Below the pieces are notes generated by a model. It saw only the letters and a program-made list of their open reading frames with translations. It was not told the DNA's origin and made no database searches. The translations under genes and the position numbers were made by a program. Shown here one piece after another: positions 1 to 7,678 of a stretch of 12,119 nucleotides of DNA. Positions within the stretch are counted from its first letter, which is position 1, and every line of letters begins with the position of its first letter. The DNA is from Jimgerdemannia flammicorona (Eukaryota > Mucoromycota > Endogonomycetes > Endogonales > Endogonaceae), in the NCBI GenBank assembly GCA_003990745.1, contig RBNI01005798.1:1-12119 (forward strand), written 5' to 3'.

Positions 1-767
1 CGGCCATCAAATATCTTCAGCGCCTGAGTCAGGTATTATTCCAGGAAGACTTCGGCAACGACATCGACACGTTGGGACAGGCCATCATCATGAAATTCCG
101 GCGCCATCCGACGACTTTACTGATCCTTAATAGAGCCGATGTGTTGAAGCGCGCACAACTCAAGGGCGACAAAGATGCTATAACGCTGGTAAACTGGCTT
201 CGGAATGTTGTATCGATACAAGATATCGCAGTTAGAATTCTCGCAACGTCGAATCAACATTTAAAATGGACAGTAGAGGAGGAAATGATGCATCTCGACG
301 GTTTGACAAATTCTGATGGTTCGACGGAATCCGACATTGAGAGTGGCGTCGAGCTGTTCATTCGAAATCTTGACGCTCAAGTGAGGCAGAGGATGGAGAA
401 CGAAGAAAATGCAACGCAGTTGCTACGCGACCTCGTCAGGCTCGTAGACGGACATCCGTTGCGTCTGAAATCCCTTAGCCGTGCAGTCAGCCTACCACAA
501 TATCGCAATGCATCGCTTGAGGAACTCGTTCATGAACACTTCAATGCAATGCTAGTGGATGGCTCACATGGGGACAAGGCTTTGGAGCAAAATGAGACTT
601 TGACTAAGCTGAATCTCAATGGTATGTCAAAATTATTGAACAGTTGTCTGCAGTTGTGGGATATTATCAGAGCATGCTCTTTAGGCATTAGGTGTCATGG
701 GTTTGAGCTGCAGGTTTTATATTTGTTGAAATTTGTTTCCAAGGTTGATAGTACTTCTATCATATAA
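1..767 (+). CDS. NB-ARC-type STAND NTPase domain, 5' partial (first exon part of locus 1 gene)
   Basis: The frame is open from the window edge (position 3), so the start lies upstream; the TTG at 72 is not a real start. The visible part is the second half of an NB-ARC/NACHT-like domain: a Walker B-like strand TLLILNRADVL (114-146), a sensor-1 strand VRILATSN (231-254), then ESGVELFIRNL and LVRLVDGHPLRLKSLSRAVS, which fit the ARC subdomain of plant and fungal NB-ARC proteins. The P-loop must lie upstream. Walker B is odd because the usual first Asp is Asn (LILN). The frame stops at 767, but a GTATGT donor at 622 can splice to 823 in frame with the acidic-repeat exon, so I think residues after 621 are probably intronic. 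A decayed paralogue lies at 7679-8170. These domains usually act as ATP-driven switches of receptor-like proteins. Family assignment is by motif only; a NACHT rather than NB-ARC label is possible. Confidence 0.6.
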   Translation, partial: AIKYLQRLSQVLFQEDFGNDIDTLGQAIIMKFRRHPTTLLILNRADVLKRAQLKGDKDAITLVNWLRNVVSIQDIAVRILATSNQHLKWTVEEEMMHLDGLTNSDGSTESDIESGVELFIRNLDAQVRQRMENEENATQLLRDLVRLVDGHPLRLKSLSRAVSLPQYRNASLEELVHEHFNAMLVDGSHGDKALEQNETLTKLNLNGMSKLLNSCLQLWDIIRACSLGIRCHGFELQVLYLLKFVSKVDSTSII

Positions 768-823
768 GATTAAGCTATATTTTTAATTATGAACCTTTTC
801 AATCTTCGCACCCGAACTCGAAG
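622..823 (+). other. putative intron 1 of locus 1 (202 nt)
   Basis: The donor GTATGT at 622 follows the NB-ARC exon after the first base of a codon. The acceptor AG at 822-823 follows a pyrimidine-rich stretch (793-812). The join rebuilds a Glu codon and enters the acidic-repeat frame (HESK...) without a stop. The weak point is that the acceptor lies inside a recognisable repeat unit, since 808-823 also reads as APELEE. It may therefore be a fortuitous site, or the two pieces may be separate remnants. Confidence 0.4.
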
Positions 824-3157
824 AGCATGAGAGTAAAGCAGACGTCGCTGCTGAGAGTGTCAGTGAGGTAGAGGGAAGAAACGTGGAGTTCGTAGCCGAG
901 GTGGAGAGCCCAATTCACCGGAACGACATGGTGGGAGTGTTTGAACCGAATGTTGACACCAAAGAAAATAAATACGAGTATATATTTTTTTGGATTTGGT
1001 ATCAATCGCTCCTTCTCATACATCCTACCATTGTGAATTTTGAACTTGAAATCATCTTTTTTGCTCAGGTATGTCGAAACAGGTTTCCACAACTGGTTAA
1101 ATAAGGCGCAGCCCGACGAGGAGAGCAACCCGGATGCCGCGATGTTTGCAAAAAATCTGACCCGGGCGAAGTTGAATGGCGTCGGCGCTTCGATCAAAGG
1201 TGCCCAGCTGGTTGATGAAGAAATTTCCTCAGATAGGGCTGCCTATTCAGATTCTTACCCGATTGCTAATGTCGCCCCCGCGGCCAGAGCTGTCCCTGCC
1301 TCGTATACAGAATACGTCACGTTTGAATCGGAGACACAGGGGAATAAGCAGCCCAGCGAGTTAACCGCCGGCGCCATCAAGGGGAAAGACCCAGCTATCC
1401 CGTATGCAATCGACGAAGAATTGAACGGAACGCTTGAACTGGAGGAGCAGGAGGTCGTTGCTCTTAGTGCCGCTGATCGAGAGGGCCCTATTTTCCAGTA
1501 CGGCATGGGCGGTGCCTTCGAACTGGAGCAGGTGGACAACATTGAGGACGGTGTTGAGAGTGCCACAAAAAAGGAGCATCTAATTCTACCATTCTACGTC
1601 GACGGTGTGTTCATAAAGGAAGAGCAAGAGAGCAAGGAGACCGATGCCGAGAGTTCCACAGAGGAAGAGTGCGCGATCCTCCCGTATGACGTGGACGGCG
1701 CATTCGAACTGGAAGAGAGCAAGATGGAGATCGTTCCTGAGAGTGTCAATGAGGGAAATGGTCCGATTATCCCCTACGATGTGGATGGCACGCTTGGACT
1801 CGAAGAGTACGAGAGTAAGGTGGAAGACGCTCTCGAGAGTGTCAGTGAGGTAGAGGACCTGATTCTCCTGTATGACGTGGGCGTCGGGCTCGAACTGGAG
1901 CAGGAGAACAAAATTGAGGTAGTCGAGATGGAGAGTCCAAATCTCTTGTACAACGTGGACAGCGCATTTGAACTGAATGCTGACACCAAAAAGTATGTAG
2001 TTTTCCAATTGGAATCAATCACTCTTCTCAAAAGTGATTTTACTCCAAAAGTGTAATTTTTTTTTGTTTTTCCCCTTTTCCCGCTCAGGCCACTCTCAAA
2101 GGCCGGGGTCCCCTTCTACGACTGGTTGGAAATGTCGCTACCCGAGGAAGAAAAGGAAGACGCTGAACTTGTGGAGTTGCATCAGCTCGGCAAAAAAATT
2201 GCTGAATCCATTAACAATAAAAATCGACTAGTCATGCTTATGCCAACTCACTTGCTGGATGATATAAATTGGGACACGTACAGCTTGGGTATTCGCTTGT
2301 ACGTGCGATGGCGACTAAACGAACACGAACTTCAATCTGTGAACGAGATTGTAAAAAAATATGGCATAGTTTTCAAGGGTGTAGAGCAGCTCGTCGTTGT
2401 GGATGTTGCAGTGAGCGAATCAGGCGGAGAAGGCGATAAGCCCTCGGACGGCAGCAATAACGATGGCGAAAATCAAATACCTGAGGAGAACCAAGCTGAA
2501 TCGTCGCGCAAACAGGAATCGAACGAAGGCGGCGACTCACGTTCCGGAGATGCCGGGCCCTCGGATATCGGTAACCTTGGCGAAGGTTCCTCATTCTCGA
2601 ACAATGGGGCAGAAGGCGCGGGTCGGTCCCCAAATACCAACGGCAACAATAAGGAAGGCAGAGACGACGGTGGACCGTCGACAGTTGAGGAAAGCAACTC
2701 TACCCAATCAGAGATTGCGATTTGGCGACAATTGCTCCACTCGTTTTGCTGTTGTCCCTGTGGGGTGTTGCGTGATCGTCGCATCGCGGATGTCGAAGAG
2801 AATTCACGAGTTGACATTCAACACAACGAAACAATGACACCCTCAATTCCACCGAACCCGACAGATGAATCACTTCAGAGAACTGCTGCAGCTCCTGGGC
2901 TACACACTTCACCATTACTCTCGAACCCCACGGATGAAGCACGCGAGATCATTGTAACATCCCCGATTAGGCCCGCCGACAGCTCAAACGAGAGAACTGC
3001 TGCTACTCCTGGGCTACATACTTCGACCGAGGAAAGTGATACGCACTCAAATACTAGCACCTGTATGCCAAACATTGTGAACAACAACAGGGAGACCAAT
3101 GTAAAAGGCCTCAACGCTACCGGAGCTATAATTCGGGAGTCAAATATACATAGTTAG
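824..3157 (+). CDS. acidic-repeat protein with W-L module, middle exons of locus 1 gene (spliced: 824-977, 1069-1992, 2089-3152)
   Basis: Three exons are joined by phase-2 introns. Exon 824-977 is one acidic repeat ending in EPNVDTKENKYE. Exon 1069-1992 begins with the short module ETGFHNWLNKAQ, then a linker with APAARAVP, then about seven diverged acidic units built on PYDVDG..LELEE..SK...ESVSEVE. Exon 2089-3152 begins with a longer copy of the W-L module (VPFYDWLEMSLPEEEKED ... LVELHQLGKKI ... LLDDINW), then a disordered linker rich in Gly, Ser, Asn and Glu, a C-C-C-P-C cluster (2747-2764), and two RTAA-x-PGLHTS copies. I do not recognise any family in this part. The same repeat, intron position and W-L module recur at 10195-11321. 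If the last intron is not used, the protein stops at TAG 3155-3157. The acidic units look flexible and helical, so a spacer or binding role is possible. The function is unknown. Confidence 0.65.
978..1068 (+). other. intron 2 of locus 1 (91 nt, phase 2)
   Basis: Donor GTATAT at 978 and acceptor TTGCTCAG ending at 1068. The flanks join in phase 2 as NKY-E-YVETGF. The matching intron in locus 2 (11044-11135) has the same phase, the same flanking residues and a near-identical acceptor, which is good comparative support. Confidence 0.8.
1380..1980 (+). repeat. diverged acidic protein repeats in locus 1
   Basis: About seven units of roughly 25-30 codons. Each has a PYDVDG-like start (IPYAIDEE, FQYGMGGA, LPFYVDGV, LPYDVDGA, IPYDVDGT, LLYDVGVG, LLYNVDSA), a (F/L)ELEE core and a Ser-Glu-rich tail. 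Units differ from each other far more than those at 10195-10960, so this array is older or is homogenised less often. Confidence 0.75.
1993..2088 (+). other. intron 3 of locus 1 (96 nt, phase 2)
   Basis: Donor GTATGT at 1993, long T-rich tract (2057-2080), acceptor CCGCTCAG ending at 2088. It joins NADTKK to PLSKAGVPFYDWL in phase 2. It follows the same Asn-x-Asp-Thr-Lys motif as intron 2, which indicates that an exon-intron unit was duplicated. Confidence 0.8.
2747..2764 (+). other. cysteine cluster C-C-C-P-C-G in locus 1 protein
   Basis: In an otherwise polar, disordered linker the sequence IWRQLLHSF is followed by Cys-Cys-Cys-Pro-Cys-Gly and then Val-Leu and basic residues. A short hydrophobic-aromatic stretch with clustered Cys next to Arg is typical of S-acylated membrane-tethering sites. 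Metal binding is less likely with so few spaced Cys. The role is inferred only. Confidence 0.35.
2879..3025 (+). repeat. two direct copies of an RTAA-x-PGLHTS motif
   Basis: Copies at 2879-2911 and 2993-3025 (114 nt apart) encode the same 11 residues except one. Each is preceded by a related PTDE or PADS-type segment, so the underlying unit is about 38 codons. They lie in the disordered linker before the C-terminal exon. Confidence 0.7.
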
Positions 3158-3232
3158 TACAGCAAACATACCGCATTTTTATTTTGCTTCCACTGTGATA
3201 TCATTCTCACCACGTTTTTTTATTTTTATCAG
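3153..3232 (+). other. putative intron 4 of locus 1 (80 nt, phase 1)
   Basis: Donor GTTAGT at 3153 lies two bases before the TAG stop of the preceding exon. The acceptor TTTTTATCAG ends at 3232 after a long T-rich tract. Splicing rebuilds an Ile codon and leads without a stop into the 3233-4077 exon. The donor is less typical than the others, and no second copy confirms it. Confidence 0.6.
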
Positions 3233-4077
3233 TTACCAATAATAACTATACTCAGAGTGCTCTCATGTCCGAAGGGCAGGAGGACCCAAAGTTCACTGTC
3301 GAAGTCCTCACCAGTTCAAAAGCGATTCTCAAAAACAAGAAGCAGGACTTTACCATAAATTTTACCCTAAAGATTACAATCAGCAAATCCTCCCATAAGC
3401 TCGAGTTGAGCGAAATCTTCTTTGAAGGAGGTACCCAGCATTTGACCCTCAATGAGCGCTATATCCTCAATAATTTCTGTATCAAATTCAGTTCTGGCAC
3501 AGGAAATGCTTCTTTTAGAAAAATACAGCCCGAGGAGAAGGCGAAAGACCACTGGAGGATCAACCATGGCGGGTGTCTCGGTGTATATCAATGGCGCCAC
3601 AATATAGACGACATTCGTATTCTGTCAGATCTGAGACATGACCTTAAGCCACATAGCGCGGAGTACAAGTGGAATGGTGTTGAACCGACGGAGTACTCAA
3701 TTGACATACGTGTTAACCTCTTAGTCGTGAGAAACCTGACACGTGACGTTATGGACATCTTTCGGAAAGACCATGACCTAGTGAACCGTGTCTCCTTGCG
3801 AGTGAACATTCTCAGTCACGACATGGAAGTCATACCGCATAAGACATTGCAGTGCACTTGGAAAGTCGCAGCAGATGTCGAACACTGTGAGCAAGAATCA
3901 AGTTTGATGAATGTGCCCAATGAGTTTATTCAATTGTCTTCTTGCACAAAACGTTGCTGCCAGTTGGTGACCGGTATCTACGCCATTAAACACCTACAGT
4001 GCAACAATGAACTATGCAAGGCCCTCATTAAGGAAAATTACCAAGATTGTATCACTCAGCTCAGACATTTGTCATAG
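3233..4077 (+). CDS. C-terminal exon of locus 1 gene, unrecognised 270-residue domain
   Basis: If read alone it starts at ATG 3265 and encodes 270 residues. With the proposed intron 4 it is the last exon of the NB-ARC/acidic-repeat gene. I do not recognise the family. The N-terminal two thirds alternates polar and hydrophobic residues (FTVEVL, FTINFTLKITI, YSIDIRVNLLVV, RVSLRVNIL), as expected for a beta-sandwich-like fold. The C-terminal quarter has eight Cys, including SSCTKRCCQL and LQCNNELC, so disulfides or metal binding are possible. There is no signal peptide or membrane segment. Uniform open frame over 845 nt and an AATAAA 60 nt after the stop support a real gene end here. Locus 2 lacks this exon because an element interrupts it at 11321. 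A separate small gene starting at 3265 is the alternative. Confidence 0.65.
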
Positions 4078-4136
4078 TGCATTTATTTATTTCTATAAGT
4101 CCATTAGTATGAAGTATTTGATATTTTTAAAAAACA

Positions 4137-4142
4137 AATAAA
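4137..4142 (+). terminator. polyadenylation signal AATAAA of locus 1 gene
   Basis: An exact AATAAA lies 60 nt after the TAG at 4075-4077, in an AT-rich stretch (4078-4150) that precedes an abrupt change to GC-rich sequence at about 4170. Confidence 0.6.
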
Positions 4143-4448
4143 ATGTACTGATGTTGCAGTCATTCGACCTCAGGCGCGCCGGCGACCTCGCGTTGTCGCA
4201 AGTTCCCCTTCGATGATAACGCGCTAGAACCGGGGGAGGAGTTGGACAGGAGGGGAGAGGGAGGAAGGGTTGCGTCGGCGATATGGGTGTCCAATTTTGA
4301 GGCCCGGAAGAACGTTTGTGGGAACCAGAGCTCCGTGAGCGAGGGAGAGAGGGAAGGAGAGGAGGGCAGGGAGGAAGGACGAGGAATGGAAGGCTAAGGT
4401 GGTATGTTTTGGGTGGCGTATATTGGTTTCGCTGTTGTCTTGGGCGAG

Positions 4449-4666
4449 ATGACGGAACACGACGTCATGTCTATTGTATTCTTATCCACCCCGTCGACAA
4501 CCGCAACGGCACCGTCATCGGCCTGATGGAGGCGCTCAACATCCATGCCATCGGCAACACTGTCATCACGTACTGGGAGGGAGAGGTGGATTTCGCCGAC
4601 TGTGCGGTAGGTCCGGAGTTGAGGGTTTGTAGACGTATGTGGTTAGGGAGATTCAACTTCCCCTAA
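4449..4666 (+). pseudogene. fragment resembling Vid24/GID4 (GID/CTLH degron receptor)
   Basis: The frame at 4475-4612 encodes HPVDNRNGTVIGLMEALN followed by HAIGNTVITYWEGEVDFAD. This fits the central strands of fungal Vid24/GID4, where a G-x-M-E-A-(L/I)-N strand is followed by (V/I)-(T)-(F/Y)-(W/F)-E-G-E-(I/V). The preceding TEHDVMSIVF (from 4449) would be the first Vid24 strand but is in another frame, so a one-base deletion is likely around 4478. Only about 70 codons are present. GID4 proteins are several times longer, and no other part is seen on either side. It is best read as a truncated gene piece left by a rearrangement. The upstream GC-rich stretch (4165-4400) has no feature I recognise. 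Recognition is from memory of the family, not from a search. Confidence 0.5.
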
Positions 4667-5546
4667 AATTGAATTATTTATATACATTGGTTGACGGGTA
4701 AATGGCATTGAATTTGGAGCATTTACGATGGAAGTCCTGTTATAGGAATCTGTCCCGGCCTTTCTACTCACAATGTACATTTTGCAATAAATCTTATACT
4801 TCGTTTATTCATCCGACATCAGTTATCTATCACACATCCGCTATCAGTGCCACGTAGTGCCTCTTCTTTGGGCTTTATCAAGTGTGGTGGACTGGTCGGT
4901 CTTTTTGGGGCAAACTTGACAGTTGATCAGGGGTGTCTGCAGTCGCGAACGAAATTTAGGTGGTGTATTGGTTGATTGTTTATAAGTGTATGAGGGCGTG
5001 GGCAGTGGTAAGCTTGATAGCTCATTGCCTATATAATTCGTAAACAATTTTCTATAACCCTTGCCTACGCAATTTCGCAGATAATTCGTATCGAGTGAAA
5101 CTGGACATGTAAAGTGAATCAGAACCCTATAAATTAGCTTAATCTTTTCGCAAAAGTTCATTGGCGCTGCTGATTCATGTAAAGCCCAACGCATAGTTTG
5201 CATTATCAATTGTTGTGTTCCACACTCACAATTTGCACGAGTATGCTCATAGCATCCACTGCTCTCGTCAGCCTGCGGCTCAATTGATACAGTGACGTTG
5301 ACAATTTTGCTCCGACGAAAAATTTCACTCACTGAGATCAGAACTACCATAGCCCTACACTCCACACCGCTTGATCGTCTTGCAGCTCTTCTACAACGCT
5401 GCAGAATACGCATCATTTTATATTTGTAGCAGTATGGCAGCCCCTCCACGCGCTAAAAGATGTAATCCGCAAAAGGCAGCATTTTACAAAGCCTCGCACC
5501 CACCCAACATTGACTAGCAAAGCATAGGAAGCAGTGATTATGGATC
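4667..5546. other. gene-poor stretch between locus 1 and the CHAT relict
   Basis: No recognisable protein domain is seen on the plus strand. AATAAA occurs at 4786-4791. The only long frame is on the minus strand (4844-5449, listed separately). No poly(A) tail, long inverted repeat or tandem repeat was found here. Confidence 0.4.
4844..5449 (-). CDS. hypothetical minus-strand ORF, 201 residues
   Basis: An uninterrupted minus-strand frame with ATG at 5447-5449. I do not recognise it. The N-terminal third is basic and Arg-rich (RCRRAARRSS). The middle has VSEIFRRSKIVNVTVSIE and a Cys-rich stretch SGCYEHTRANCECG. The segment VSEIFRRSKIVNVTVSIE weakly recalls VMDIFRKDHDLVN ... SLRVNI of the locus 1 C-terminal domain, so it may be an inverted, decayed copy of that exon. 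The resemblance is too short to rely on. There is no poly(A) signal just downstream on this strand. It could equally be a chance ORF. Confidence 0.25.
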   Translation of the reverse strand: MEGLPYCYKYKMMRILQRCRRAARRSSGVECRAMVVLISVSEIFRRSKIVNVTVSIEPQADESSGCYEHTRANCECGTQQLIMQTMRWALHESAAPMNFCEKIKLIYRVLIHFTCPVSLDTNYLRNCVGKGYRKLFTNYIGNELSSLPLPTPSYTYKQSTNTPPKFRSRLQTPLINCQVCPKKTDQSTTLDKAQRRGTTWH

Positions 5547-6824
5547 ATGATCACTACAGAATGCCCAGAGGTGGCGGTGACTGCAAAAAATTTAAGGTTC
5601 AATAGGTACAATGGACTTTGTGCAAGTTGCAGTAAAAATTGCTCATCCCACAAATTCCTCGCATCCGCACAAACACCTTTATCAAACATGAGAGTGTCTT
5701 TGTTAAAAACTCCAGAGAGTGATAATCCCGGCGAAATAAGAGTCCATGTCAAATTCGACAGCCATTCCTTCAACCTCAAAGAATACGAAGAGCATCGACC
5801 CGTTGCTGTCGAGGTCTTCATCAAAAGGCCCCTGCCGCGGAGCCTCAGAAACTATGGCAAGATGTTTAAGGCCCTCTTCTCAACAGGTGTGTCCAGTTTC
5901 TCCTGAAAGCTGCTGAAGGAAATATCGCCACCAAGGTCGAGTCCTGCTCGAGCTCAACGGCTGCCGTGACCTCGACATCATCCCCTTGGAATACATATGG
6001 ACCGGAGAGGGATATCTGGTTCATCAGGGCATTTTTGTACGAGCACACCAACGGAAAAAGCTTCAACTACCGAAACTTCCGCTGCGCATTGTCGCCGTCG
6101 TTCCGGATCCTGTTATCCCGTCAGATCATCCCGAAGGAAGCCTTCTGGATCTGCATTTGAGCGACCAATTCCAGAATATTATTAGCAAACTCTACGCCAA
6201 TGCCAAAAAATTAATATTAGAGCAATTATTTCCGCCAAGCGTCGACCAGATGGGATTGTTACTCACAATCAAACCCGAGACGGCCACAGCACTTTATTTC
6301 GTGGGGCATTGTGAGTGGAAGAACGATGCAGCTCTCATCTTCGAATATAACGAGTCTGGCGAATGCGAATTTGTTGATGCGTTACGCATCAAGAATGACT
6401 TGCATTTCTGTCTCTGTGACACTCGCGACATCGCCCGAGTCTTGTGCGAACATGGAGTGCCGTACACCATCGGTTCGTACTGCTCCTTCCAGACGACCTC
6501 GTCCGCAAGTTTGAATTCAAGTTCTATCAACTCCTCGCCGGCGGCTGCACAGTCGAAATGGCGATGTGGAGGGCGCGCGTGTTTTTTCAGGACCGTGACG
6601 ACGTTCGCCAACGCGACTATTTCTCTGGGGCCATGGTGCTCTACTCGTCTACGTTACGGAAAGATGACGGCGAGTTTATGTGCCAAGAGGGCAAACCCAC
6701 GGTTGAACATCATATTCCCCCCAATAACCTCGTGTTCTTCCTCACCACGTCGACGTTTTGCGGACTTAAAAAGGAACTTGGCGAACTGGCAAATCGCAAC
6801 ACGCAGTCTTATTTCGTATTGTGA
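5547..6824 (+). pseudogene. CHAT-domain (caspase-like) protease, broken by three frame shifts
   Basis: Consecutive frames read as one CHAT domain (PF12770 type). 5547-5888 gives LRNYGKMFKALFSTG (the usual lead-in). 5888-5936 gives CVQFLLKAAEGNIATKV. 5935-6485 gives VLLELNGCRDLDIIPLEYIW, LRIVAVVPDP and ALYFVGHCEWKND, then LCDTRDIARVL and HGVPYTIG. 6485-6824 gives DDLVRKFEFKFYQLLAGG and MAMWRARVFF. The expected catalytic His is at 6307-6309 and Cys at 6415-6417, both present. CHAT proteins are cysteine proteases related to caspases and separases, often linked to TPR or STAND proteins in immunity-type systems. The frame is lost at about 5888, 5936 and 6488, each time as if one base were missing. 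No in-frame stop breaks the segments themselves. The start at ATG 5547 is uncertain. It belongs with the NB-ARC and TPR remnants downstream, as part of one gene or a neighbour. Confidence 0.75.
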
Positions 6825-6935
6825 CTGTTGATCCAAATTAAGAACAAGAATCCGATTCCCAAATTTAGTATAGCATATAGTTAGCAGTCACTCGATCTAC
6901 ACAGTAGGTAAATTTCCCCAATATATAGATTGAGA
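6825..6935 (+). other. 3' flank of the CHAT relict
   Basis: A short AT-rich stretch between the CHAT stop (TGA 6822-6824) and the first target-site duplication. No AATAAA is seen here, which fits a gene whose original 3' part has been displaced or lost. Confidence 0.4.
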
Positions 6936-6950
6936 GGAACCTTACACATC
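6936..6950 (+). repeat. left target-site duplication of poly(A) element (15 bp)
   Basis: GGAACCTTACACATC occurs here. The right copy starts directly after the A-run at 7070 (GGAACCTTATAC), is interrupted by the MITE, and resumes as CCTTACACATC at 7354-7364. This reconstructs a 15-bp duplication with one substitution. Confidence 0.85.
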
Positions 6951-7069
6951 AGGGGTGGGGGCTCCCAGGGGGATTGGGTAGGGGGTTGGGATGTTGTATA
7001 TTGTATGGGTATAGATTGGTTTGGTAATAAATGCGGAAGTCCAAGGGACTATAAAAAAAAAAAAAAAAA
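6951..7069 (+). mobile_element. short poly(A)-tailed retroposon (SINE-like or 5'-truncated LINE/mRNA 3' end)
   Basis: 119 bp bounded by a 15-bp target-site duplication and ending in 17 A (7053-7069). AATAAA occurs at 7026-7031, 21 nt before the A-run. The body is G-rich (GGGGTGGGGGCTCCC and similar). No tRNA-like promoter boxes are visible, so it is either a truncated copy of a longer element or a retroposed 3' UTR. Its 3' end (AATAAA, TGCGGA, CTATA, A-run) resembles that of the element at 11322-11947. A LINE-type machinery is implied by the poly(A) and long duplication. Confidence 0.75.
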
Positions 7070-7081
7070 GGAACCTTATAC

Positions 7082-7353
7082 TAGTGCTCCCAACAAATTG
7101 AATTGAATCAAAGGCTAATTCGATTCAAGGTCCAATTCAACCCCTATTTTTGAAATGTAATAACTCGATGAATACATATCCAAATTCAATGACTTTAGCT
7201 TGTTAGATTCCTTTTACATATATAGGGGAATCTAACAAGCTAAAAATCATTGAATTTGGACATGTATTCATCAAGTTATTACATTTCAAAAAATAGTGTT
7301 TGAATTAGACCCTCAATTTGATTCAAATTGATTTGATTCATTTGGGAGCACTA
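7082..7353. mobile_element. 272-bp foldback MITE, hAT-like
   Basis: The two halves (7082-7211 and 7227-7353) are near-complete inverted repeats around a 15-bp spacer. Ends are TAGTGCTCCC and GGGAGCACTA. Flanking 8-bp duplications are CCTTATAC (7074-7081) and CCTTACAC (7354-7361), with one mismatch. An 8-bp duplication plus termini of the form (C/T)A(A/G)NG are hallmarks of the hAT superfamily. It encodes nothing and would depend on a hAT transposase elsewhere. Arms keep roughly 85-90% complementarity by eye, so it is not very old. Confidence 0.85.
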
Positions 7354-7364
7354 CCTTACACATC

Positions 7365-7678
7365 TGGAGAATGACTCATAGCAAGAAAAGAAGTCATAAC
7401 TTAGCTATCATATAGCTAGCAAACTTGTATAAATAACCCAATATTTAGAGTGAATAAACCTCAGATTGAAATAGTTCAAAAAGCAAAGAGACAAAGAAAC
7501 TAGTAAGCCTGCAGGCAGATACACTTTGAACTCACCCACCCCTGCACCCTGCTGAGGACTCTGAGGAGTCAAAGAAGATCAAGTATTCAAGATAAAGAAA
7601 TCTGCCATACTTCCCAGGTTAAGTGTCCAATATATTACAGTATGCACCATTGAAGGAATCAGAAGGACAGCCCATCTC
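7365..7678. other. non-coding stretch between MITE and NB-ARC relict
   Basis: No open frame or domain is recognised. In particular, the P-loop expected upstream of the following NB-ARC relict is not present in any plus frame, so that part was deleted or has decayed beyond recognition. Confidence 0.45.

Noticed and set aside
1255..2031. Minus-strand ORFs of 72-140 codons opposite the locus 1 repeats
   Set aside because: Shadows of the Glu-rich plus-strand coding sequence (Glu/Leu/Ser codons give open antisense frames); no independent motif.
2373..2837. Alternative-frame ORFs in the disordered linker exon
   Set aside because: Arg- and Pro-rich translations typical of off-frame reading. The 2089-3152 frame is supported by the splice phase and the W-L module.
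4160..4310. GC-rich stretch as a promoter/CpG island for a gene starting at 4316
   Set aside because: The downstream frame is only a short Vid24-like fragment with an apparent frame break, and no start context or core promoter motif is evident.
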